Part shown: positions 1 to 6,169 of the stretch, one piece after another
Layout of the letters: the number at the start of each line of letters is the position of its first letter
How positions within the stretch are numbered: position 1 is the first letter of the stretch
Notes under the pieces: generated by a model
What the model was told of the DNA's origin: nothing
The model's input: only the letters and a program-made list of their open reading frames with translations
Database searches by the model: none
Assembly (NCBI GenBank): GCA_002440975.1
Contig: DJWN01000042.1
Location: 1 to 9,248 of the forward strand
Source of the DNA: Bacteroidales bacterium UBA6229
GTDB taxonomy: Bacteria; Bacteroidota; Bacteroidia; Bacteroidales; F082
Direction: 5' to 3'
DNA length: 9,248 bases
Program-made: the position numbers and the translations under genes

Positions 1-381
1 ATAAATGAAAAAGGCGAAGCAGCCACCTATACGCCTCAGCATTTTGCGGATACCTCACTCGAAAAAGTAAAAATGAAGCTTGGCCAGTCGAAAAATATCT
101 TTTTCTATCCTGGTAAATTTTCCGAGCAAAGCTCAAAAGCTTCCAGCATCAATTTTTGTTTTGTTAGCATCGATGTTGATTTGGCCAAACCAACAGCTGA
201 TGGTCTGCGTTTCTTTTATGAGAGGCTTGTAGATGGTGGCGTAATTATCGTGCATGATTATAATCCCAAATGGCCGGCCTTGATGGAAGCTGTGAATGAA
301 TTCGTTAAACAAATACCCGAAAATCCCGTCCTCATACCAGACAAAGACACGAGTCTGGTGATCGTGAAAAACAGCACTTAA
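1..381 (+). CDS. TylF/MycF-type SAM-dependent O-methyltransferase, C-terminal part (5' end outside window)
   Basis: The reading frame is open from the first base, so the gene starts upstream; 126 residues are visible, and the Met at position 73 is internal because the frame before it still aligns with the family (a His-Phe-x-Asp-Thr-Ser stretch). The segment Ile-Asp-Val-Asp-Leu with Asp codons at 172 and 178, followed by a Pro-Thr, then Gly-Gly-Val-Ile-Ile-Val-His-Asp-Tyr with Asp codon at 256, is the typical end of the TylF/macrocin O-methyltransferase fold. In that family these acidic residues bind the divalent metal that positions the acceptor hydroxyl. The substrate cannot be told; in Bacteroidota such genes often modify sugars or natural products. 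It converges with the SanA-like gene and shares the four bases TTAA with it, so both stops lie in one palindrome. Confidence 0.8.
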   Translation: MNEKGEAATYTPQHFADTSLEKVKMKLGQSKNIFFYPGKFSEQSSKASSINFCFVSIDVDLAKPTADGLRFFYERLVDGGVIIVHDYNPKWPALMEAVNEFVKQIPENPVLIPDKDTSLVIVKNST

Positions 382-1037
382 ACCGAATCGTTTGGTAATA
401 CCGGAATTTCCTCGCCCAAAAAATGTGGTTCAGTTTTTAAGATATAAAGATCAAGCATCATCCGAATGCGGGCAAAATACTCACGAACCACTACTTTGAA
501 AGCAGCTTCAGAATCCGGAAAATCCGCCGCAAACCCAATGGCTTTCAGATTGTATCTTTGTGCGATAAACAAAGCCCTTTCCAAATGAAAGACCTGAGAT
601 ATCAAGATAACAGAGTCCAGCATAAAAACTTTTTTGGCTCGTACCATCGAATCAAAAGTCCTGAAGCCCGCATAATCTTGCACAATACGATCAGCCGGAA
701 CGCCAGCTTCTATTAAATCCTGCATCATAAAGCGAGGCTCGTTGTAGGAGGCATGTCTGTTGTCGCCGCTCACGATCAAATAATCCACTTTGCCAGCCTC
801 ATAAAGCTGTAAGGCAGCATCAATACGGTTCTTGTAAAAGGAGTTGATCGTACCCGAAACGCTGTATTTAGAAGTTCCCAGTACCAGCCCCACTTTAACC
901 GGCTGCAATGAATCAATATGATACACAATCTTAGATGCAGCCTCTTCCGAAACAAAATTATAATTCAGAAACAATGCCAGCAAGAATATCCCGGGCAAAA
1001 TCACGGAGGAGATAAAGATTTTTTTGAGCCATTTCAT
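378..1037 (-). CDS. sanA: SanA/ElyC-type DUF218 membrane protein
   Basis: This 219-residue protein has one hydrophobic segment at about residues 8-26 after a Lys-rich start, so it is probably anchored in the inner membrane with the domain outside. The DUF218 fold follows from about residue 46: Gly-Leu-Val-Leu-Gly-Thr, an Asn-Arg-Ile-Asp near residues 70-73, Val-Ser-Gly-Asp-Asn at 89-93, an Asp-Tyr-Ala-Gly region at 121-124, Ser-Gln-Val-Phe-His-Leu-Glu-Arg at 147-154, and a Pro-His-Phe-Leu-Gly tail like that of enterobacterial SanA. Escherichia coli SanA affects envelope barrier function and vancomycin exclusion at high temperature; the biochemical activity is unsettled. It begins 15 bp after the stop of the ThiS-like gene and is probably co-transcribed with it, though no functional link is obvious. 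The start chosen keeps the membrane anchor. Confidence 0.82.
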   Translation of the reverse strand: MKWLKKIFISSVILPGIFLLALFLNYNFVSEEAASKIVYHIDSLQPVKVGLVLGTSKYSVSGTINSFYKNRIDAALQLYEAGKVDYLIVSGDNRHASYNEPRFMMQDLIEAGVPADRIVQDYAGFRTFDSMVRAKKVFMLDSVILISQVFHLERALFIAQRYNLKAIGFAADFPDSEAAFKVVVREYFARIRMMLDLYILKTEPHFLGEEIPVLPNDSV

Positions 1038-1052
1038 CTTCCAAATGCTTGA

Positions 1053-1256
1053 TCAGCCGCCCGAAATTAAATGCATCACTTCCACCTTATCCCCCTCACT
1101 AATCCAGGCATTATCGCGCTCATCAACACGAACTAACTTACCATTTATCTTGGTTACCAGTAGTTTAAAAGTGAAATTCTTACGTTTGATCAGCTCATTA
1201 ACTGTAATTTTTTCGCCTTCAAAATGCGCTGGTCTGTTATTTAAAATTATCTGCAT
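1053..1256 (-). CDS. ThiS/MoaD-like ubiquitin-fold sulfur carrier protein
   Basis: A 67-residue protein with the layout of ThiS: a short beta-strand start (Met-Gln-Ile-Ile-Leu-Asn), a Thr-Val-Asn-Glu-Leu-Ile helix start at about residues 18-23, a Val-Asn-Gly-like Ile-Asn-Gly-Lys-Leu-Val turn at 37-42, a Glu-Gly-Asp-Lys-Val-Glu-Val strand at 54-60, and a C-terminal Ser-Gly-Gly. In ThiS and MoaD the terminal Gly is adenylated by an E1-like enzyme and converted to a thiocarboxylate that donates sulfur. Its ATG overlaps the ThiF-family stop by one base (TAATG), which suggests translational coupling and a partner relation. No thiG, thiH or thiC is visible, while an AOR-family tungstoenzyme lies divergently, so molybdo/tungstopterin sulfur transfer is a likelier role than thiamine. 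That role is an inference; ThiS proper remains possible. Confidence 0.85.
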   Translation of the reverse strand: MQIILNNRPAHFEGEKITVNELIKRKNFTFKLLVTKINGKLVRVDERDNAWISEGDKVEVMHLISGG

Positions 1257-1846
1257 TACTTCCTCATTTTTAATATCAGGTCAAGGGCAAGATTTGCCTG
1301 CATATTTGCAACAATTCCAACTCTGGGTGCTAATGGCGGATTGTCTTCTGAAATTTCATTTGTAAAATCTCCACAAATATACACTTGTTTATCCCATTGC
1401 TGCTGCTTTATCAACTCAAACTTCCCGAAACCAGCCATCCCATTGCCCATGATAAGAGGTTTTTCAGGAAAATTAACCAACATGGTTTCGAGCAACATCT
1501 GCTTTTCAGCTGCCTGGTCAAAAGCTTCAATAACCAGATCAACAGTTGCAAATAGCTGTGTTACTGAAGTCTCATCCAACTTTACAATGCTGGTTCTCAA
1601 ACCAATAGATTTATCAATTCTATGGATATTATCGGCAAGTGCGTGGGCTTTATATTGCCCTATCTGGTCATAAAAAAAGTATTGTCGGTTTAGATTTGAC
1701 AACTCTACGCGATCAAAATCGACCATAAACAGCTTGCCAATTCCAGATCTGGCAAGAGCCACAGCTGCATTTGAGCCCAAGCCACCACAACCGGCAATGG
1801 CAACTTCAAAATGCGATAAATGATTTCTTATCAGAGTTTCTGTCAT
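1256..1846 (-). CDS. ThiF family-2-like E1 adenylyltransferase for a ThiS/MoaD-type carrier
   Basis: From the Met at 1846 the product is 196 residues, the usual size of the short ThiF family 2. Shortly after the start comes the nucleotide-binding loop Gly-Cys-Gly-Gly-Leu-Gly, then Val-Asp-Phe-Asp and Asn-Leu-Asn-Arg-Gln, the ATP-binding signature of the ThiF/MoeB/HesA Rossmann fold. The C-terminal part has Met-Ala-Gly-Phe-Gly, a single Cys in Tyr-Ile-Cys-Gly-Asp, and Ala-Pro-Arg-Val-Gly-Ile-Val-Ala, also typical of family 2. No Cys-x-x-Cys zinc pairs are present, unlike E. coli ThiF and MoeB. The open frame continues to 1933, but those extra residues look non-conserved; the Met at 1861 is an alternative start. 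Gene pairing by a TAATG overlap makes the 67-residue carrier its probable substrate. Its likely reaction is ATP-dependent adenylation of the carrier's terminal Gly. Confidence 0.85.
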   Translation of the reverse strand: MTETLIRNHLSHFEVAIAGCGGLGSNAAVALARSGIGKLFMVDFDRVELSNLNRQYFFYDQIGQYKAHALADNIHRIDKSIGLRTSIVKLDETSVTQLFATVDLVIEAFDQAAEKQMLLETMLVNFPEKPLIMGNGMAGFGKFELIKQQQWDKQVYICGDFTNEISEDNPPLAPRVGIVANMQANLALDLILKMRK

Positions 1847-2145
1847 TATTCTTACGGCCATATTAAGTTTGTAAAAGTACATCTTCCGCCAACAAGCACA
1901 AAAACTCAAAGCATAAAAAACTGTCAGATACATTTAAAAGTCAGCTTTAATGAAAGCTCGTTCCATCACCTGAATTTATAACGATTCTAAATATGCAGCT
2001 AATAACATATATGGCAATCACTTAATCTCACTTTCTCGAGTTGCAACAATTTGCATATTGTTTATTTTGAAGTATTTACATGCTCCATACTTTCAATTTT
2101 AGTATTTTTGTTAAAAATATAACAGCTAAAAAAGAAGCATATCTT
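1847..2145. promoter_or_regulatory. Divergent intergenic region between the ThiF-family gene and the AOR gene
   Basis: About 300 bp with no convincing gene. It must hold the promoters for both directions. Seen directly: an inverted repeat AGCTTT-aatg-AAAGCT at 1943-1958, a palindrome CATATATG at 2006-2013, an ATATG/CATAT inverted pair at 1991-2010, a palindrome GTTGCAAC at 2040-2047, and TTGCA repeated at 2041 and 2051. On the + strand TATTTTTG at 2103-2110 is an exact match to the Bacteroidota -7 element TAnnTTTG and lies about 36 bp before the AOR start, but no TTG stands at the expected -33 distance. On the - strand only a relaxed -7 match (TATGCTTTG, complement of 1907-1915) was found. 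Any of the palindromes could be operators; none matches a regulator site that I recognise. Confidence 0.4.
2131..2137 (+). promoter_or_regulatory. Probable ribosome binding site of the AOR gene
   Basis: The purine run AAAGAAG is followed by 8 bases (catatctt) and then the ATG at 2146. It supports this ATG over the upstream in-frame ATG at 2080, which has no purine run before it and would add 22 low-complexity residues overlapping the promoter-like element at 2103-2110. Confidence 0.5.
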
Positions 2146-4305
2146 ATGGAAATAGAAGCTATCAAATCGAAGCACGAAATGCTTAAAGCCTGGCCTTATA
2201 AATGGACAGCATTGGAGAGAGGCTACACTGACAAGGTTTTGCACATCAACTTAAGTGAAAATCAAATTACTGAAAAGGCAGTGCCCCCAGTTGTGAAGGA
2301 AAAATTTATTGGTGGCCGTGGTTACGGACTTCGTTATTTGTGGGATGCCACAAAACCCGACACCAAATGGAACGACCCTGAGAATGAGATTGTTATTTCA
2401 TCCGGTCCCATCGGAGGTATCACGCAATACTCAGGAACGGGAAAGTCAATCTGTGTTTCCATCTCCCCGCAAACTGATTCTGTAATGGACAGTAATGTCG
2501 GTGGTTTTTTTGGCCCCTTCCTCAAGTTTTCAGGTTTTGACGCCATCGAATTGCAAGGCAAAGCCAGTGAAGATGTCATTATTTTCATTGATGGGGTAAA
2601 TCATCAGATTGAGATACTCAAAGCTCCGGAAGAACCGATCGACAGTCATGTTTTGGCCGAAGTGCTCACTGAAATGTACGCCGATGACGAAAAAGACAAA
2701 AAGAATATCGCTGTTGTTTCGGCCGGAACAGCCGCTGATCATTCCCTGATAGGGATGTTAAATTTCAGTTTCTATGATTCCAAACGTAAGCTGGTCAGAC
2801 TAAAACAAGCCGGACGTGGAGGAATTGGAACGGTGTTCAGAGATAAAAAAATCAAAGCCCTGGTAGTCAAAATTCCGGGTGTAAAAGGAAATCTCAACAA
2901 TGTTGTTGATCTAAAAGCCATCATGGAGCGCGGCCAGCGGTTTAACCATGAAATGCGTGAACTGGATGACAAGCAGGCTGAAATGCGTACCAAAGGAACT
3001 GCACATCTCACCAATATCATGAACGACTACGATCTCTTGCCCGTTCATAATTTCAAATTTGGCAGCCACCCTGATGCTTACAAAATCCACAGTGAGGTAT
3101 GGAAATCCCGCTTCACGCAGGGAATACCTGACGGTTGCTGGATTGGTTGCAATATGGCCTGTGCCAAAGGCGTTGACAATTACCTGCTTCGTACCGGCCC
3201 TTACGCTGGCGATAAGGTAATCGTTGATGGCCCGGAGTACGAAACAACTTCATCACTTGGCTCTATTGCCGGAATTTTTAATCCCGACTTCACCATCGAA
3301 GCCAATTTTTATTGCGACACTTATGGCATCTGCACCATCACCTGGGGAACGATTCTGGGTTTTGTGATGGAATGTTTTGAAAATGGTATCCTGAATGAAG
3401 AACGCACTGGCGGATTAAAACTAAATTTCGGAAATGCAGATGATGCCATGGAATTGTTGCACCAACTTGCCAGAGGAGAAGGTTTTGGAAAAATTGCCGG
3501 AATGGGTGTTCGCAAACTCAAAGAGCTATTTATTGCCAATGGTTGGGGCGATCCGCAATTTATTCAGGATATCGGCATGGAAAACAAAGGCCTTGAATAT
3601 TCGCAATATGTTTCCAAAGAATCGCTCGCACAACAAGGCGGCTATGCCATGACCAACAAAGGGCCACAGCATGATGAAGCCTGGTTGATTTTTATGGATA
3701 TGGTAAACAACCAAATTCCTACATTCGAAGATAAAGCAGAAGCCCTGCACTATTTCCCAATGTTCAGAACCTGGTTTGGTTTGGTTGGCTTGTGCAAGCT
3801 CCCCTGGAATGATGTGGAGCCTGAGAATAATCACGAAACCGATGAACCGGCAAAAGTTCCGGAGCATGTTGATAATTACGTTACCATATACAAAGCCGTA
3901 ACAGGAAAAGACTTCGACAAGGAAGAAATGATACGTCAATCGGAACGTGTTTATAATTTCCAGCGTATCTTCAATTTGCGCCGTGGCTTTGGAACAAGAA
4001 AATTCGATGCACAACCCTATCGGGCTGCCGGACCTGTTACGATTGAGGAGTATGAAAGTCGTGCCGATCGATACGACAAACAGTTGAAAGAAATCATTGG
4101 CGTGGATCCGGAAGGAAAATCAACAGAAGAGAAAATGGCCAAACACCGCGAGTTTCGCGAATCACAATATGAAAAACTATTGGATGCTGTTTACAAACGT
4201 CGTGGCTGGACAAAAAACGGGGTGCCAAAGATTGAACACCTCAAAAATCTTGGAATGGATCTTCCGGAATTGATCGAGCTGGTCAAACCACATCAGGAAG
4301 ACTAA
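2146..4305 (+). CDS. aor: Aldehyde:ferredoxin oxidoreductase (AOR) family tungstoenzyme
   Basis: The 719-residue product (741 if started at 2080) matches AOR N- and C-terminal domains, though Pyrococcus AOR has about 605. Numbering from the ATG at 2146: Gly-Gly-Arg-Gly at 56-59, the Asp-Ser-Asn-x-Gly-Gly-Phe-Phe-Gly pterin region, Gly-Arg-Gly-Gly-Ile-Gly, the cluster cysteines C331, C335 and C339, Gly-Pro-Glu-Tyr-Glu-Thr with E364/E366, motif 1 Asp-Thr-Tyr-Gly-Ile-Cys at 391-396, a candidate catalytic His at 509, and Gly-Leu-Cys with C550. The family oxidises aldehydes to carboxylic acids in the cytoplasm with ferredoxin as acceptor, using a tungsten bis-pterin and one [4Fe-4S] cluster. The cluster motif is Cx3Cx3C rather than Cx2Cx3C, and motif 2 lacks its Asp. 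The substrate is unknown. It stands alone before a terminator, with no ferredoxin-like subunit beside it, and is divergent from the ThiF/ThiS-like pair. Confidence 0.93.
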   Translation: MEIEAIKSKHEMLKAWPYKWTALERGYTDKVLHINLSENQITEKAVPPVVKEKFIGGRGYGLRYLWDATKPDTKWNDPENEIVISSGPIGGITQYSGTGKSICVSISPQTDSVMDSNVGGFFGPFLKFSGFDAIELQGKASEDVIIFIDGVNHQIEILKAPEEPIDSHVLAEVLTEMYADDEKDKKNIAVVSAGTAADHSLIGMLNFSFYDSKRKLVRLKQAGRGGIGTVFRDKKIKALVVKIPGVKGNLNNVVDLKAIMERGQRFNHEMRELDDKQAEMRTKGTAHLTNIMNDYDLLPVHNFKFGSHPDAYKIHSEVWKSRFTQGIPDGCWIGCNMACAKGVDNYLLRTGPYAGDKVIVDGPEYETTSSLGSIAGIFNPDFTIEANFYCDTYGICTITWGTILGFVMECFENGILNEERTGGLKLNFGNADDAMELLHQLARGEGFGKIAGMGVRKLKELFIANGWGDPQFIQDIGMENKGLEYSQYVSKESLAQQGGYAMTNKGPQHDEAWLIFMDMVNNQIPTFEDKAEALHYFPMFRTWFGLVGLCKLPWNDVEPENNHETDEPAKVPEHVDNYVTIYKAVTGKDFDKEEMIRQSERVYNFQRIFNLRRGFGTRKFDAQPYRAAGPVTIEEYESRADRYDKQLKEIIGVDPEGKSTEEKMAKHREFRESQYEKLLDAVYKRRGWTKNGVPKIEHLKNLGMDLPELIELVKPHQED

Positions 4306-4335
4306 ACCAATGTAATAACCAGAACATACTAATTG

Positions 4336-4368
4336 AAAGCCGCCCGAAAATTTTGGGCGGTTTTTTTT
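4336..4368 (+). terminator. Intrinsic terminator after the AOR gene
   Basis: CCGCCC (4340-4345) pairs with GGGCGG (4355-4360) around an A4T4 core that can extend the stem inward, and flanking AAAG/TTTT can extend it outward. Eight T follow at 4361-4368. It lies 30 bp after the AOR stop, so the AOR transcript appears monocistronic and separate from the operon starting at 4467. Confidence 0.92.
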
Positions 4369-4404
4369 ATTGAAAATGACTTCGCAAAAAAACAGGCAGT
4401 CGAA

Positions 4405-4435
4405 TTGCAGTTCTCAGTTTGATGCCGTACTTTAG
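4405..4435 (+). promoter_or_regulatory. Promoter-like element for the DHOD-like/LOG/retropepsin operon
   Basis: TTG at 4405-4407 is followed after 20 bases by TACTTTAG (4428-4435), seven of eight positions of the Bacteroidota -7 consensus TAnnTTTG. A transcript starting a few bases later would have a leader of roughly 25 bases before the ATG at 4467. The preceding terminator makes a new promoter here necessary, but the exact element is inferred from consensus only. Confidence 0.45.
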
Positions 4436-4466
4436 CTCCATTATTCATCACTAATCCGAGAAACAT

Positions 4467-5462
4467 ATGATTGACCTGTCAACCACCTACCTGGGACTAG
4501 CCTTAAAAAGCCCTATTATTGCTGCTAGCTCAGGATTTACAGATTCTGTTTCCAAACTCAAAAACCTCGAAAAGCATGGTGCTGGGGCAGTGGTGTTGAA
4601 GTCGTTGTTTGAGGAAGAAATCACACACGAATACGAGCATACCTTAAAAGTGGAAGCTGACAAGACCGGACGTGACGAATTTCTTGATTACCTGGATGTT
4701 CGTATCCGGCAGGAAAACCTCGAAAATTACACCAAACTCATCAAACAGGCCAAAAAGGAGCTGAAAATTCCGGTGATTGCTTCTGTGAATTGCAGAACAG
4801 CCTACGAATGGATCAGCTTTACCTCAGAAATTGAAAAGGCCGGAGCTGATGCGCTGGAACTCAATGTTTTTGTGCTGCCGTCGAACCTCAGCAACAGCAG
4901 TGCCGAAAATGAAAAGATTTATTTTGAGATCATCAAACAAGTTAAAAAACAAGTCAGTATCCCAGTCGTTCTCAAAATAAGCTATTATTTTTCCAATCTG
5001 GGAAATATGATTCGTGAGCTCTCGCATTCAGGCATTGACGGTCTGGTGTTGTTCAACAGGTTTTTCAGCCCCGATTTTGATCTGGAAAAACTTGAAGTAA
5101 CTTCAGCCAATGTGTTAAGTCAGCCAGGCGAAATCACTATGCCACTTCGATGGATTGCTATGATGTACGGACACGCTGGCTGCGATTTATCAGCCTCTAC
5201 AGGTGTTTCGGACGGCATGGCAGTGGCCAAACTATTGCTTGCCGGTGCCACAACAGTGCAGGTAGCCAGTGCCCTTTATCATCATGGCGTGCCCTATCTG
5301 GACGTAATGCATCACGAACTTACAACCTGGATGGAATCGCACAATTTCACAAAGCTATCTGATTTCAGAGGCAAACTCAGCCAGAAAAAATACAGCAAAC
5401 CCGACCTTTATGAACGAGTGCAATTTATGCGTTATTTCAGCGATAAAGAAAGTATGATATGA
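4467..5462 (+). CDS. Dihydroorotate dehydrogenase-like (PyrD-paralogue) FMN TIM-barrel protein
   Basis: The 331-residue protein has the PyrD fold: a Pro-Ile-Ile-Ala-Ala-Ser-Ser-Gly start strand at 16-23, Leu-Lys-Ser with K45 where DHOD has its conserved Lys, Glu-Leu-Asn at 131-133, Leu-Lys-Ile-Ser, Leu-Phe-Asn-Arg-Phe, and an FMN-phosphate region Ser-Thr-Gly-Val-Ser-Asp-Gly at 244-250 followed by Ala-Gly-Ala-Thr-Thr-Val-Gln-Val-Ala-Ser-Ala-Leu. The loop after Glu-Leu-Asn reads Val-Phe-Val-Leu-Pro-Ser-Asn; class 1 DHOD has Leu-Ser-Cys-Pro-Asn with the catalytic Cys there, and class 2 uses Ser. The base is therefore missing and true dihydroorotate oxidation is doubtful. Such proteins are usually named dihydroorotate dehydrogenase-like; their reaction is not known to me. 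It is first in an operon, overlapping the LOG gene by ATGA. Confidence 0.88.
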   Translation: MIDLSTTYLGLALKSPIIAASSGFTDSVSKLKNLEKHGAGAVVLKSLFEEEITHEYEHTLKVEADKTGRDEFLDYLDVRIRQENLENYTKLIKQAKKELKIPVIASVNCRTAYEWISFTSEIEKAGADALELNVFVLPSNLSNSSAENEKIYFEIIKQVKKQVSIPVVLKISYYFSNLGNMIRELSHSGIDGLVLFNRFFSPDFDLEKLEVTSANVLSQPGEITMPLRWIAMMYGHAGCDLSASTGVSDGMAVAKLLLAGATTVQVASALYHHGVPYLDVMHHELTTWMESHNFTKLSDFRGKLSQKKYSKPDLYERVQFMRYFSDKESMI

Positions 5463-6169
5463 ACCAGCAAGACGAAAACAAAATCAGAAAAGCCTTTAAG
5501 GCAAAAAACTGGAACGAAATTAAAACCCATGATTCCTGGTCGGTTTTTAAAATCATGTCGGAATTTGTGGATGGCTACGAAAAGCTAGGCCGGATCGGGC
5601 CTTGTGTAGCAATTTTTGGCTCGGCCCGCACCAAACCCAACGACCATTATTACCGCCTGACGGAAGAAATTGCCTACCTTTTAACAAAAAAAGGATTTGG
5701 AATCATTACTGGGGGTGGGCCTGGTATCATGGAAGCAGGTAACAAAGGTGCTCATTTTGCAGGCGGAAAAAGTGTAGGCGTAAATATTGACCTTCCATTC
5801 GAGCAAAATCCAAATCCTTTCATCGATCGGGATAAGTTTCTGGAATTTGATTATTTCTTCGTTCGAAAAGTGATGTTCATGCGCTATTCGCAGGGCTATA
5901 TAGTTTTGCCAGGTGGTTTCGGGACGATGGATGAACTTTTTGAAGCCATCACTTTGATTCAGACCCAAAAACTCATCAAGTTTCCGATCGTTATGGTGGG
6001 CAAGGAATATTGGAAAGGACTCGTTGACTGGATAAAAGAACGGATGCTGACAGCAGGCAATATTCATGAAGATGATCTTGAGATTTTTCAGTTAGTTGAC
6101 ACAGCCGAAGAATCTGTGGCAATCATTGAAGATTTTTACAATAAATATGCCCTCAAACCAAACTTCTGA
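5459..6169 (+). CDS. LOG-family (TIGR00730-type) nucleoside-monophosphate phosphoribohydrolase
   Basis: A 236-residue protein with the LOG signatures: Ile-Phe-Gly-Ser-Ala-Arg at 52-57, Thr-Gly-Gly-Gly-Pro-Gly-Ile-Met-Glu-Ala at 84-93 and Pro-Gly-Gly-Phe-Gly-Thr-Met-Asp-Glu at 151-159. R136 (Phe-Val-Arg-Lys) and E159 sit where the family's catalytic Arg and Glu are found. The family cleaves the N-glycosidic bond of nucleoside 5'-monophosphates, releasing base and ribose 5-phosphate; plant and some bacterial members act on cytokinin nucleotides, while the bacterial substrate is often unproven. About 45 residues precede the Rossmann core, as in the longer bacterial LOG subtype, with no signal peptide, so it is cytoplasmic. 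It overlaps the upstream gene by ATGA and the downstream gene by TGATG, so it is translated as the middle of a coupled set. Confidence 0.92.
   Translation: MNQQDENKIRKAFKAKNWNEIKTHDSWSVFKIMSEFVDGYEKLGRIGPCVAIFGSARTKPNDHYYRLTEEIAYLLTKKGFGIITGGGPGIMEAGNKGAHFAGGKSVGVNIDLPFEQNPNPFIDRDKFLEFDYFFVRKVMFMRYSQGYIVLPGGFGTMDELFEAITLIQTQKLIKFPIVMVGKEYWKGLVDWIKERMLTAGNIHEDDLEIFQLVDTAEESVAIIEDFYNKYALKPNF

Noticed and set aside
1024..1365. Open frame of 113 codons on the + strand
   Set aside because: It is antisense to the ThiS-like gene and the end of the ThiF-family gene, which are clearly the coding strand.
1053..1846. Assignment of the ThiS/ThiF-like pair to thiamine biosynthesis
   Set aside because: Not excluded, but no thiC, thiE, thiG or thiH is in the window and the neighbour is a tungstoenzyme, so a thiamine name would claim more than the sequence supports.
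2080..2145. N-terminal extension of the AOR from the ATG at 2080
   Set aside because: The extra 22 residues are not AOR-like, no purine run precedes that ATG, and an exact TAnnTTTG match lies inside the segment, while the ATG at 2146 has a well-placed AAAGAAG.
3526..4014. Open frame of 162 codons on the - strand
   Set aside because: It lies wholly inside the AOR gene, whose conserved motifs (Gly-Pro-Gln-His, Gly-Leu-Cys-Lys) are in the + frame here; the antisense product shows no recognisable family.
4467..5462. Naming the flavoprotein pyrD (dihydroorotate dehydrogenase)
   Set aside because: The catalytic Cys or Ser loop is replaced by Val-Phe-Val-Leu-Pro-Ser-Asn, so only the fold, not the reaction, can be assigned.
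5681..6067. Open frame of 128 codons on the - strand
   Set aside because: It is antisense to the LOG-family gene over its two signature motifs, and the product has no recognisable domain.
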